A DNA stretch of 64,000 nucleotides from an uncultured Acetatifactor sp. (GCA_947624245.1 CANQJL010000003.1:1-64000), one strand, 5' to 3'; counted from the stretch's first letter, positions 41,477 through 50,021 are shown. Notes: a model not told the origin generated them from the sequence alone. Program-made: numbers and translations.

Positions 41477-42952
41477 TTACAGGCCCTGCGCCATCGTTTC
41501 CAGCAGACGGATCACGGGGCCCGAGTGCAGTCCGAACAAAAAGATCATCACCACGAACACGGAAAGCGGCAGAAGCATGATCCAGTTGGGATCTTCCACA
41601 TCTTTCAGCGTTCCGTAGTCAAATTCCTTTTCCGGAAAAAAGGCCCGCACCACGATCGTCAGCATATAGATCGCCGTCAGCAGCGCGCTGACCAAAAGAG
41701 CCGCCACGCCCACATAGCCCAGAGGCTCTCCGCCGCAGACCGCGGCTCTCGCCAGATACCACTTGCTGACAAATCCGCACAGCCCCGGCACTCCCATCAG
41801 TGCCATGGCCGCTATCGTAAAGATCACAAACACTCGGGGCATCTTCCGCCCCATACCGTCCAGTTCATAAATATAATTCCTTCCGGTCTTGTACATGACG
41901 GCGCCTGCACAGAAGAAGGAGCATATTTTCATAAAGGAGTGAAAGATCATATGGGCCATAGCCCCCACCAGCCCCAACGGCGACATGAGAACGATGCCGA
42001 AGAGAATGTAGGACAGATTGCTGACCGTGGACCAGGCAAGCCGCCGCTTGATATGGGTCTCCTTCAGGGCCCTGCTGCAGCCGTACACAATGGTGACGAT
42101 CACCAGGACCATCAGCACCTTTTGAGCCCACGTCCCTTTCACCGCCTCCGTGCCAAAGCTGTAGTAGGTGATCCGCATGGCCGCAAACGCGCCGGTGTTT
42201 ACCACAGCCACCGCGTGCAGCAGAGCGGTCACGGGCGTAGGTGCCACGCTTGCCTTGGGAAGCCATGAGGAGAAGGGCCACATGGCCGTCTTCACGCTGA
42301 AGCCGCAAAAGCAGAGCACATAGATGAGCAGCATCATGTCGGAACGCCCGCCTATGGCATTTTGGTCCAGCACGCCGCCCGGCACGAAGGACGATGTGGT
42401 GCCGTAGGTCAAAATAAAGACCATGCCGATAAAGGCGAACGCCGCTCCGCCCAGCATATAGTACAGGTAGGACCGGCTTGCAAGGATCGCCTCCCTTGTT
42501 CGGGTGTACATCACAAGCGGCAGCGTCACGAGACTGAGCATTTCAAAAAAGAAATACATGGTCAGGATATTTTCCGCAAGAGCAATGCCGAGCGTTACGC
42601 CGTATGTGACCATATAGAACAGAAAGAACGTCTTTTCATTGCCTGCTTCATGCTTCATATATTCAAAGGAATACAACAGGGCAAAGGGCCACAGAAAGGA
42701 TACCAGCGCCGCATATACCGCGCCGGGTCCGTCCAGTCGAAACGTAACGCTTAAATTTCCCGTGAAGCGAAACACGGTAAGCGCACCCTCCGGCCGATCC
42801 GCCAGCATCCAAAGCACCAGCAGAGAATTCAAGATTGCTCCTATTTCCAAACAGATCAGCGCGGGCTTTCTTCCCTTAAAGGGCAGCAGCCGCACGGCAA
42901 TGCCCACCAGCATAGGCAGCAGCACTACGATCAGCATTATGATCTCATTCAT
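41477..42952 (-). CDS. Antiporter subunit, MrpD-like (third large subunit)
   Basis: A 491-residue MrpD/NuoM/NuoN-type subunit with about 14 membrane helices. The conserved Glu (FFEMLSLVTLP) and Lys (GFSVKTAMWPFSSWLPKAS) of the ion path are present. Also seen is HMIFHSFMKICSFFCAG, the broken-helix region. It is 60 bp upstream of the fourth large subunit. It should be a proton- or sodium-translocating module of the multi-subunit complex. Confidence 0.88.
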   Translation of the reverse strand: MNEIIMLIVVLLPMLVGIAVRLLPFKGRKPALICLEIGAILNSLLVLWMLADRPEGALTVFRFTGNLSVTFRLDGPGAVYAALVSFLWPFALLYSFEYMKHEAGNEKTFFLFYMVTYGVTLGIALAENILTMYFFFEMLSLVTLPLVMYTRTREAILASRSYLYYMLGGAAFAFIGMVFILTYGTTSSFVPGGVLDQNAIGGRSDMMLLIYVLCFCGFSVKTAMWPFSSWLPKASVAPTPVTALLHAVAVVNTGAFAAMRITYYSFGTEAVKGTWAQKVLMVLVIVTIVYGCSRALKETHIKRRLAWSTVSNLSYILFGIVLMSPLGLVGAMAHMIFHSFMKICSFFCAGAVMYKTGRNYIYELDGMGRKMPRVFVIFTIAAMALMGVPGLCGFVSKWYLARAAVCGGEPLGYVGVAALLVSALLTAIYMLTIVVRAFFPEKEFDYGTLKDVEDPNWIMLLPLSVFVVMIFLFGLHSGPVIRLLETMAQGL

Positions 42953-43086
42953 CTTCGATCATACCTTTCTCAAATGTTTTCACTCTCGGTTATTCACCGT
43001 GACGGCGATACCTGTCAAAGACCGCATCTTCACAGCGGTATCCGCCACGACGACACCCCGCCTCGGTATCTGTCACTGCAATATCT
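42953..43086. other. Spacer inside the antiporter operon
   Basis: A 134-bp gap between the second and third large-subunit genes. No gene or terminator is seen; it contains several short GGTATC/GATACC-type complementary words that could form hairpins. It may set relative expression of the two halves of the operon. Confidence 0.3.
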
Positions 43087-44685
43087 TCACGGCAGCACCT
43101 GGCCTGCAATCGCTTCCGCATAGCAAATCAGCGGCTCCGAAAAAATACCCAAAAGCAGCGTCAACGCCGCCAGCACCACAAGTGGCATCAGCATACAGAA
43201 GGAGGGCTCCTCCCGTTTCAGATCCATGCCATGCGCCTCCTCTCCCGGGAAAAATCCCTTCAGGACGATAGGCAGTAAGTACCCCGCCGTCAACAGTGCA
43301 CTGACGAGCAGCACCGCCGGACCGATCCAGGAGAATGCACCGATGTCCGCCGACTGCGCCGCGCCTTGGAGCCCCGACAAAGCGCCGAAGATCTTCCCCG
43401 ACTGCAGCGCGCCCTCCGCCAGATGCCACTTGCTGACGAAACCGATCGTGGGCGGAATGCCGATGAGACCCAGGGAAAAGATCGTATAACACCACATGGT
43501 CACAGGCATCTTCTTTCCCATGCCCGTAAGCTGATCCACCCTTGCATAACCGAATTTATACAAGAACACTCCCGCAGTCAGAAACAGACCGCATTTGATC
43601 ACGGCGTGCCCCGCAAAGTGAAGCAGCGCCCCCGTAAGGCCCCCCGCATTCAGGAGGGAAAGCCCGAACAGAATATAGGACACCTGGCTGACGGTGGAAT
43701 AGGCCAGCCGTTTCTTGAACACCTTTTCCCGATAGGCCAGCATGGAGCCCATAAACACCGTGATCAACGCCAGTGTCATCCATGCGTACTGCACCCAAGT
43801 CCCCCGAATAAACTCCGGCCCCACAAGGTAGAACACCACGCGAATCACAGCCAGCACGCCGGCCTTCACGATAATGGCGGAAAGCACCGCTGACGCCGGA
43901 GAAGGCGCCACGGGGTGGGCCGTGGGAAGCCATGCGTGAAGCGGCAGCATACCTGCCTTGGCTCCGAAGCCTAAGAGCATGACGAACACTGCCGTCAGCA
44001 ATATTCCCTGATGCCCCGCCGCCATTGCTCCCAACGTCCCCCCGGGGGTAAAGCTGAGAGAGTCACAGTAACGGTTCAGGAAAAAGATGCCGAACAGACC
44101 TCCATAGGCGCCGCACATAGAATAGAAGAGATATTTCAACGCTGCCATAACAGCCTCTCTCGTCCCGCTGTGAAGCACCAAGGGAAATGACAAAAGTGTC
44201 ACAAATTCATAGCATAAATAGAACGTCACCAGATTTCCGGCAAAGTCCAGCGCCACCAGCACGCCGTACAACAGCAGATAGAAGCCAAAGAAACGCTTTT
44301 CCCGTCCCTCATGCCGCATATACACAAAGGCATAGATGCCTGCTGCCAGCCAGATCACGCTGACTACCGTGACGAACAGCCTGCTCACCGCATCGACCCG
44401 AAAAAACACGGGAATATCCTGAAGCAGCGTAAACAAAGTCAGACTCCTCTCCCCTGTCCAGGCCAGAATCAGGGCCGCGGCGGCAGAAACCGACAGGGTT
44501 GTCATAGTCGCCGCATGTACCGCTCTCATCTTAGGTCTCGTTTCGTTATTCTTATCCGCTGCGGCAGCTTTCCCCGCCTTACCGACGGTTCCCGCCTCCC
44601 GCAGATTTTCCCAAAAGGAGGACATAAGCAGGATCGCTCCGCCGATCATGGGCAAAAGAATGGGAAGTAAAAGCAATTCATCCAT
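43087..44685 (-). CDS. Antiporter subunit, MrpD-like (second large subunit)
   Basis: A 532-residue member of the same family. Glu in CYEFVTLLSFPLVLHS and Lys in GFGAKAGMLPLHAWLPTAHP mark an active ion-translocating subunit; HFAGHAVIKCGLFLTAG is the later conserved segment. A hydrophilic insertion near residues 32-55 (KAGKAAAADKNNETRPK) is not in its paralogues. The gene lies 42 bp after the first MrpD-like gene. An AGGAAG ribosome site precedes the ATG. Confidence 0.88.
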   Translation of the reverse strand: MDELLLLPILLPMIGGAILLMSSFWENLREAGTVGKAGKAAAADKNNETRPKMRAVHAATMTTLSVSAAAALILAWTGERSLTLFTLLQDIPVFFRVDAVSRLFVTVVSVIWLAAGIYAFVYMRHEGREKRFFGFYLLLYGVLVALDFAGNLVTFYLCYEFVTLLSFPLVLHSGTREAVMAALKYLFYSMCGAYGGLFGIFFLNRYCDSLSFTPGGTLGAMAAGHQGILLTAVFVMLLGFGAKAGMLPLHAWLPTAHPVAPSPASAVLSAIIVKAGVLAVIRVVFYLVGPEFIRGTWVQYAWMTLALITVFMGSMLAYREKVFKKRLAYSTVSQVSYILFGLSLLNAGGLTGALLHFAGHAVIKCGLFLTAGVFLYKFGYARVDQLTGMGKKMPVTMWCYTIFSLGLIGIPPTIGFVSKWHLAEGALQSGKIFGALSGLQGAAQSADIGAFSWIGPAVLLVSALLTAGYLLPIVLKGFFPGEEAHGMDLKREEPSFCMLMPLVVLAALTLLLGIFSEPLICYAEAIAGQVLP

Positions 44686-44727
44686 GAGGATCTCGCTTCC
44701 TTTCTGTAAAATAAGATCCGTTGTCCG

Positions 44728-46233
44728 TCAGCCGAACATCTCCAATCCGCTGCGGATCAGGTTGATAATGGGCTCGGAGCTGAGGCCCAGAAGCAGGTTC
44801 AGCACGATGAAGCAGACTAGCGCCGCCGATTTCGCGGGCTGCTCCCCTGCGGGCACAGTCCGGCCGGCCGCTATCTCCATATCCGCCGGCACAGGGGTGT
44901 AAATACGGATCACCGTTTTCATAAAGTATACCGCGTTCAGCACTACGCTGATGGCCAGTGCGATCAGCGTTGGCAGCATCTTATAGTGATGTCCTATCGC
45001 CGCCCGGGCGAACAGGAGCTTGGAAATAAAACCGGAAAAGATAGGCATACCCACCATGGAAAGGCTTCCCACGGTGAAAGCCACTCCCGCCAGCCTGTTT
45101 CGGTAGGCCGCCCCCGTCAGGTCCCGATAGCGGGGACTTTTGCCGGACGCGTCCGTAAGCCCCGAAGCCGCCACAAAAAGCAGGGATTTGGTGGCGGAGT
45201 GGGACACCACATGATAAATGCTGGCGATGACGCCCTCTGCGGTACCCAGTCCGAATCCCATATAAATATAACCGATCTGCGCCACGGAGGAGAATGCGAT
45301 CATTCTCCGGATATCGTCCTCTTTGATCGCGCTGACGGAGCCCATGATCATGCCGATAATGCCGAACACGAACAGCACGTGAATCACCTTGCTCTCCTTG
45401 ACGATCTCAAAGCCGATCACCCTGTAAAATATCTTGATCAGCAGAAAGATATATCCCTTGGACACCAGCGAGGACAGGATCGCCGCCGAAGACAGGGTGG
45501 AATATCCGTAAGCGTCGGGAAGCCATGCATGGAACGGATACAGGGCGCTTTTGATGGCCAGTCCCACAGACATCAGGCCCAGCGCCACCACGAGCGGAAT
45601 GTGGTAGCTGCCCGTTGCGGCCAATATCCCCACCTGCTCCTTGATGTTGCTCATCAGCAGATGTCCCGTCAGATCATACAAAAAGCAGATACCCAGAAGG
45701 AGCAGACCCGAGCCCAGCAGGCTCATGATCATATATCTGGTGGCCGCCTCTATGGTCCTGCCGTTCTGCCGGATCATGATCAGGCCGCAGGCGGAGATGG
45801 TATTGATCTCCACGAACACATAGGCGGTGAACAGATCGTTCGTATATACCAGAGCCAGCAGGGAACAGAGCAGCAGATCCACCATAACATAGTAGAGATT
45901 TTGTTTGCTCTCCTCTATCTGTTCCTCCCGCTCCCGAATGCCGCCCAGCATGGACAGGAACATAATGACACAGAAGAACAGCGCCATAGCCGCTTCCAGC
46001 ACGCCCACCCTAATCTCGTTGCCCCAGGGTGCGGGAAAATGTCCCATAGTGTAGACATACGCCTGCCCCGTGCTGATGACGAACCCAAGCGTGGCTGCGG
46101 ACAGAAAGCCGATCACGACGATCACCGCCGTGTTGACCCGCTTCGCCCACTTACCGCTCAGCACGGAGGATAAGGGTCCGGAAAACAGGGATAATATGAT
46201 GGATATAAAAGGAAAATTCTGTACGAAATCCAT
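44728..46233 (-). CDS. mrpD: Antiporter subunit MrpD (first large subunit)
   Basis: A 501-residue MrpD-like antiporter subunit. Glu in FVEINTISACGL and Lys in GLAIKSALYPFHAWLPDAYG are conserved. The ATG at 46233 overlaps the MrpC stop (TGATG), and GGAGGG precedes it, so it is translationally coupled. Following MrpC directly is the canonical position of MrpD in Mrp operons, so this is the best candidate for the true MrpD; the three later paralogues are extra. Confidence 0.9.
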   Translation of the reverse strand: MDFVQNFPFISIILSLFSGPLSSVLSGKWAKRVNTAVIVVIGFLSAATLGFVISTGQAYVYTMGHFPAPWGNEIRVGVLEAAMALFFCVIMFLSMLGGIREREEQIEESKQNLYYVMVDLLLCSLLALVYTNDLFTAYVFVEINTISACGLIMIRQNGRTIEAATRYMIMSLLGSGLLLLGICFLYDLTGHLLMSNIKEQVGILAATGSYHIPLVVALGLMSVGLAIKSALYPFHAWLPDAYGYSTLSSAAILSSLVSKGYIFLLIKIFYRVIGFEIVKESKVIHVLFVFGIIGMIMGSVSAIKEDDIRRMIAFSSVAQIGYIYMGFGLGTAEGVIASIYHVVSHSATKSLLFVAASGLTDASGKSPRYRDLTGAAYRNRLAGVAFTVGSLSMVGMPIFSGFISKLLFARAAIGHHYKMLPTLIALAISVVLNAVYFMKTVIRIYTPVPADMEIAAGRTVPAGEQPAKSAALVCFIVLNLLLGLSSEPIINLIRSGLEMFG

Positions 46234-46610
46234 CACTTTCCCTCCTTCTTTAACAGGGTGGAAATCTCATCCAGATCCAGCGTGTGATAGCGGTGATAGA
46301 GCCTGATGGTCAGCGCCAGCATCAGAGCCGTGACCGAGACCGAGACCACGATTCCCGTCAGCACCAGTCCGCTGGGGATTGGGTTGATGTACGCCTCCAC
46401 GCTCTGCACGCCGTTCACCACCACAGGCGCTTTTCTGCCCTCTATGTAGCCCTTGAGCGCCAGAAAGAGATAGGTTGCCGTATCCATAATATTCAGGCCG
46501 ATGATCTTCTTAATCAGATTTTTCTGCAGCAGCAGATTGGAGAATCCGATCCCGAAAAGAATCATGGCCACGGCCTCGCCGTAATTGTGCAACAAATTTA
46601 TACCGTCCAT
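46233..46610 (-). CDS. mrpC: Antiporter subunit MrpC (NuoK-like)
   Basis: A 125-residue subunit with three membrane helices, homologous to NuoK. The family marks are ILFGIGFSNLLLQKNLIKKIIGLNIM, containing the pattern around the buried Glu/Lys region, and the late YINPIPSGLVLTGIVVSVSVTALMLAL. The start at 46610 was chosen as the first ATG after the MrpB stop, with GGGAGG 11 bases upstream. It ends in TGATG overlap with mrpD. Confidence 0.9.
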   Translation of the reverse strand: MDGINLLHNYGEAVAMILFGIGFSNLLLQKNLIKKIIGLNIMDTATYLFLALKGYIEGRKAPVVVNGVQSVEAYINPIPSGLVLTGIVVSVSVTALMLALTIRLYHRYHTLDLDEISTLLKKEGK

Positions 46611-46614
46611 ACGA

Positions 46615-47577
46615 TCAATAGCCTCCCTTGCGGAACATGACATAAAAGGTATACATGGTGCCCGCCACCACCACGCCCACGCAGATATTCAGAATCAAGA
46701 TCAGACCGCTGCTCAGGATAGCGCCGGGGGTTCCCAGAGGAATTATGCTCTCAATGTGGTTCGCTCCCGTGTAGAAGGAATAGCTCTTGGCCAGACTGTA
46801 GCAGGCCAGCGCGCAGAAGCTCATGCGCCGGTAGGTGCGGGCCGTAAAGAATCTTTCCGTCTTCGCAAAGCCGAACGCATTCAGGTACAGTATCAGGCCT
46901 GCTCCGATCACGGCGCCGCCGGAGAATCCCCCGCCGGGCCCCAGATGTCCCGCCAGAATCACATAAATTCCAAAGATAAAGATCGGCGGAACCAGTATCT
47001 TGGCCGCTGTCTGAAGAATGACATCGTTCTTCGGCTCATGGAGCCTGTCGTTGGCTCCGTAGGTCTCCTGATCCTCTTTTCTGTCAAGGCGCAGCAGGAT
47101 CAGCACGGTGCAGGTGGCGATGAACAGCACATGGGACTCGCCCAGAGTATCAAAGGCTCTGTAGTCCAGAATCATTCCCGTGACGATATTCACCGCTCCC
47201 GTCTCCTGAAGGCCGTTCTCTATATATCGCGCGGACACCTCGTTATTCACAGGCTTGTCCGCCTCGCCGAAGGTGGGAAGCCAGGACACAGCCAGAAGCA
47301 GCATGACCACCAGAAAGACGCAGAACGCCACGGCCAGCACTCTGTATATCCGCTGGAAGATCCTGAGCTCCGCGTTCTTCTCCAGATCGTAGACCCGCCG
47401 GACGATGCGCTCTCTGTCCTGCTTTCTGCGCTCCGCCTTTCCGGCCTCTTCGCAGAAGGGCTTCTGGCGCTTCATCTCTACGGTATCCAAAAAGGGATCC
47501 TTTGTGCCGTCCAGCCATTGTTTGAATTTGTAGGAAAAGGTCTTTTCATATTGCTCCTGAGGCACTTTTTTACTCAT
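46615..47577 (-). CDS. mrpB: MbhE-like domain fused to MrpB
   Basis: A 320-residue membrane protein. The first 90 residues are hydrophilic and charged. Then comes a membrane segment (about 80-103) and a region matching the C-terminal MrpA/MbhE piece (GAVNIVTGMILDYRAFDTLGESHVLF, about 135-165). Residues about 190-320 are an MrpB (MnhB) domain with PPIFIFGIYVILAGHLGPGGGFSGG. In standard Mrp, the MbhE part is the end of the large MrpA subunit; here it is fused to MrpB instead. The start at 47577 has AGGAGG nine bases before and overlaps the previous gene by 8 bp. Confidence 0.88.
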   Translation of the reverse strand: MSKKVPQEQYEKTFSYKFKQWLDGTKDPFLDTVEMKRQKPFCEEAGKAERRKQDRERIVRRVYDLEKNAELRIFQRIYRVLAVAFCVFLVVMLLLAVSWLPTFGEADKPVNNEVSARYIENGLQETGAVNIVTGMILDYRAFDTLGESHVLFIATCTVLILLRLDRKEDQETYGANDRLHEPKNDVILQTAAKILVPPIFIFGIYVILAGHLGPGGGFSGGAVIGAGLILYLNAFGFAKTERFFTARTYRRMSFCALACYSLAKSYSFYTGANHIESIIPLGTPGAILSSGLILILNICVGVVVAGTMYTFYVMFRKGGY

Positions 47578-47842
47578 TCCCGTTTTCCTCCTGACTGTCC
47601 TCTTTCTTGATGATGGCATGGATCTTTTTCAGGGTCACCAGAAACAGCACGGTGGTGACGCCCGCGCCCACGGCAGCCTCCGTAATGGCCAGATCCGGAG
47701 ATTCCAACAGGATCCAGATCACGGACATGACCAGACTGTAGGACATAAAGATCAGTATTGTGTTCAGAAGACTCTTGGACAGGCTGGCCGCAATGGCACA
47801 GATCACCAGAAATCCCAGCAAAATACACATAAAAATCGTCAT
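47570..47842 (-). CDS. MbhD-like subunit (DUF4040)
   Basis: A 90-residue membrane protein with three helices. It matches the DUF4040 part of MrpA/MbhD (SPDLAITEAAVGAGVTTVLFLVTLKK). In most Mrp complexes this piece is inside MrpA; here it is a separate gene, as in hydrogenase-linked Mbh clusters. A GAGGG site precedes the ATG, and its end overlaps the mrpB-fusion start. Confidence 0.88.
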   Translation of the reverse strand: MTIFMCILLGFLVICAIAASLSKSLLNTILIFMSYSLVMSVIWILLESPDLAITEAAVGAGVTTVLFLVTLKKIHAIIKKEDSQEENGNE

Positions 47843-47893
47843 GTTGAATCCCTCTTATTCATGTCTTATAAAAGGCGTCCGCAGGCGCCGCCG

Positions 47894-48244
47894 TTACTCT
47901 GTATCTTCCGGCGCGTCCAGCGTCTCCACGCCGTAATGCTTCTCCTCGTCCTCATTGGTGGTGACCTCAAGCCTTGCGATCAGATGGGAGGAGACGGGGG
48001 AGGAGAACCACAAGAACACGATTACCAAAAATAATTTCAGAGAAATAAAATTCAGACCGTTCATCACGATCAGGCCCAGCAGGCAAAATCCGATCCCAAG
48101 CGTATCTCCCATCGCCGCCGCATGCATTCTGTTCAGCACGTACCGGAACCGGAACACGCCGATCATCTCTATGATAAAGATGGCTACGCCCGCCAGAAGC
48201 AGGGCCGCGCCCAATAAGAACCGAACCCACTCAAACGCCGTCAT
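47894..48244 (-). CDS. mrpG: Antiporter subunit MrpG
   Basis: A 116-residue membrane protein with three helices. It has the MrpG/MnhG pattern GVFRFRYVLNRMHAAAMGDTLG, followed by two hydrophobic segments and SSPVSSHLIAR. The start overlaps the end of mrpF by 14 bp. Its role is structural in the Mrp complex. Confidence 0.9.
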   Translation of the reverse strand: MTAFEWVRFLLGAALLLAGVAIFIIEMIGVFRFRYVLNRMHAAAMGDTLGIGFCLLGLIVMNGLNFISLKLFLVIVFLWFSSPVSSHLIARLEVTTNEDEEKHYGVETLDAPEDTE

Positions 48245-48572
48245 TGTGCAGATCCTCCTTTTTTTCTTTCTCCTTCTTCTCCAGATACACGCCCATGTAA
48301 ACCTTGGTCAGCACGATCACCGCAAGAAAGCTGATCATGGCGTAGATGATGCAGATGTCCGCCAGATATCCCTCGCCCAGCATCAGCACCAGAACGGCAA
48401 TGGTCACAGTCACCATCGTTCCCATCATATTCACGGCTACAATCCTGTCTGCAATTCGGGGCCCTATGACGGCCCTTGCCAGACACAGCAGAATCAGCAC
48501 GGCCAGAACGATCAGCACCCCGATAAATAAAATTTCATAGGCCTGCTCCAGACCCGGAATCCCTTTTCCCAT
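48231..48572 (-). CDS. mrpF: Antiporter subunit MrpF
   Basis: A 113-residue MrpF/MnhF subunit with three helices and the motif VIGPRIADRIVAVNMMGTMV. A Lys/Glu-rich tail (KKEKEKKED) follows. The ribosome site AGAGG overlaps the mrpE stop. E-F-G order is canonical for Mrp operons. Confidence 0.9.
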   Translation of the reverse strand: MGKGIPGLEQAYEILFIGVLIVLAVLILLCLARAVIGPRIADRIVAVNMMGTMVTVTIAVLVLMLGEGYLADICIIYAMISFLAVIVLTKVYMGVYLEKKEKEKKEDLHNDGV

Positions 48573-48576
48573 ACTT

Positions 48577-49035
48577 TTACGCCTCTAATTTTCTGATGTA
48601 CTCCACAAACTCACTTTCATTCATTCCCTCCGCCAGGCTCTCGTCCAGACAATGGACCGTATACCGGTCGTCTTCCAGAGTGACGGTGATGGTGCCCGGC
48701 GTCAGCGTGATGGCGTTCGCCAGAAAGGCCTTGCCCGTAGCGGTCTTCAGATCGGAGTGAAAATCCACCAGCATGGGCTGAATCTCCTCTCGCTGGCTTA
48801 AGATCATGCGGATCACTCCGAAGTTGGCCTTGACAATCTCCCTGACCAGCAGAAAAACATACCGGAAAAAGAGCAGGGTCTTTTTATAGAACAGAATCTC
48901 TTTTTTTACGGAATAATCCATGAATTTACAGATGAACGCAAAAAGCACTGCCGCAATCACTATACCAAAGATACCTATTTCCAAGGTAAAGCTGCCGTTG
49001 AAGATCACCCACAGCAGAAAGAAAAGCAAAAACAT
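48577..49035 (-). CDS. mrpE: Antiporter subunit MrpE
   Basis: A 152-residue MrpE/MnhE subunit with two N-terminal membrane helices (about 2-32, 50-70) and a cytoplasmic domain, including the conserved LANAITLTPGTITVTLEDD. The ATG at 49035 is preferred to the GTG at 49044 because GAGGTG lies six bases before it. The same bases form the end of the short leader ORF at 49041-49088. First structural gene of the antiporter operon. Confidence 0.9.
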   Translation of the reverse strand: MFLLFFLLWVIFNGSFTLEIGIFGIVIAAVLFAFICKFMDYSVKKEILFYKKTLLFFRYVFLLVREIVKANFGVIRMILSQREEIQPMLVDFHSDLKTATGKAFLANAITLTPGTITVTLEDDRYTVHCLDESLAEGMNESEFVEYIRKLEA

Positions 49036-49040
49036 GATTT

Positions 49041-49088
49041 TCACCTCGATGGTTTTTGTCGTCGGGAACCGATTGACACAAGCATCAT
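49041..49088 (-). CDS. Possible 15-residue leader peptide before mrpE
   Basis: On the minus strand GAGGAGG is followed six bases later by ATGATG and a 15-codon frame (MMLVSIGSRRQKPSR) ending in TGA. The stop codon lies inside the mrpE ribosome site, so translation of the leader could control access to mrpE. The frame is too short to prove it is expressed, but the ribosome site is better than that of mrpE itself. Confidence 0.4.
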   Translation of the reverse strand: MMLVSIGSRRQKPSR

Positions 49089-49144
49089 CGCTTTCCTCCT
49101 CGTTATTTTACCATAAAAAAACCAAAAGTGTATCTAAATTTGCA

Positions 49145-49189
49145 CAAAAAAACAGGCGCGTTTTTGGACATCATGTCCAAAGCCACGCC
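49145..49189 (-). terminator. Terminator after the cytidylate-kinase-like gene
   Basis: On the minus strand GGCG...TTTGGA, TCCAAA...CGCC form a stem whose centre is the palindrome TGGACATGATGTCCA, and a run of seven T follows. It lies 15 bp downstream of the kinase-like gene stop and protects the antiporter operon promoter. Confidence 0.75.
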
Positions 49190-49203
49190 GTTGTGTCAAT
49201 GTC

Positions 49204-49689
49204 CTATATGATTTCAATCCTCTCAAAATATTTGATCAGAATGTCCGCACAATTCTCGATTCCAAGCCGGCTGGTATCCAGTATCATGTGGTAGTTGTTC
49301 ACATCGCCCCAGACCTTTCCGGTGTGTTCGTAGTAGTAATCGGAACGCTTTCTGTCGTTCTTCTCCAGCATGTCCTTGGCATCGTCGTAGGCCAGGGACT
49401 CCTTTTGCATGATGCGCCTGATGCGGTCTTCCTTGTCCGCGCACACGTAAATATTGAACACATTGGGCTGGTTCTTCAGGATCTCGGAAGCGCAGCGCCC
49501 CAGAATAATGCAGGGCTCCTTCGCCAGCTCCCTGATAAAGCGCGCCTCGTCCGCAAAGCTGTTGCCGGCAAGCTCGTGTTCTATATATGCCTTGTCGAAT
49601 ACGGGTACTCCCAGCTTCTGTGAAAGTTCTTCGGCTATCACGCTGGCGCCGGTCCCGAATCTCCGGCTCATGGTAATCACCAAATTCAT
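49204..49689 (-). CDS. Cytidylate kinase-like protein, short
   Basis: A 161-residue P-loop protein of the cytidylate-kinase-like family (AAA_33 type). The N-terminal loop reads ITMSRRFGTGASVIAEEL, where the usual pattern is SRxxGSGG, so the phosphate loop is present but altered (T for S, A for G). IILGRCASEIL and the LID-like RIRRIMQKESLAYDDAKDML follow. Family members of this type are about 200 residues; the shortening is in the middle lid. The true substrate is unknown. It is transcribed alone. Confidence 0.75.
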   Translation of the reverse strand: MNLVITMSRRFGTGASVIAEELSQKLGVPVFDKAYIEHELAGNSFADEARFIRELAKEPCIILGRCASEILKNQPNVFNIYVCADKEDRIRRIMQKESLAYDDAKDMLEKNDRKRSDYYYEHTGKVWGDVNNYHMILDTSRLGIENCADILIKYFERIEII

Positions 49690-50021
49690 AGCGGCTCCTC
49701 CCTACCTTTTATATTTTACCACACTCGGATAGGGGTTACAAGCAAAGCTTCCGAGATATGAATTTCAGAATCATCGGTTGCGGAGTTCAGCGTATTTGGT
49801 TCAGCCCAGCCGGTGGGATTTTGGCAGACACGCTTGCGCTCGACTCGCAGCGTAACGGACACTAGGCTCGCAAGTACCTCGCCAAGTGCCGACGCTGCTC
49901 TACGGTCTGCCAAACCCCCACCGGCAGGGCTATTTCTACAAAATCTGTCAATTAAGGGAACTGTAGATAAGATTGCGGGAATTTGAGCTTCATTTTGATA
50001 GTTTGGGCGGACTGTCTGCTT
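49690..50021. other. Intergenic region with a large inverted repeat
   Basis: No gene is supported. The stretch is taken up by the inverted-repeat element at 49803-49931. Its flanks are AT-rich. No terminator T-run follows the repeat on either strand. Confidence 0.5.
49803..49931. repeat. Large inverted-repeat element (possible MITE or structured RNA)
   Basis: Two 27-bp arms, 49803-49829 and 49905-49931, are complementary at 24 positions. They frame a 75-bp centre. The centre itself has complementary words: GCAGCGT near 49847 with ACGCTGC near 49890, so the fold extends further inward. The GC content is higher than the flanks. No target-site duplication is obvious. The form fits a miniature palindromic mobile element or a long hairpin RNA. 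Confidence 0.7.

Noticed and set aside
44986-46173. Long plus-strand ORF opposite mrpD
   Set aside because: His/Gln/Arg-rich antisense shadow of a membrane protein gene; not natural.
39311-49035. Membrane-bound hydrogenase (Mbh/Ech) cluster
   Set aside because: No nickel-iron hydrogenase large or small subunit and no ferredoxin-like subunit are in the operon; only the antiporter module is present.
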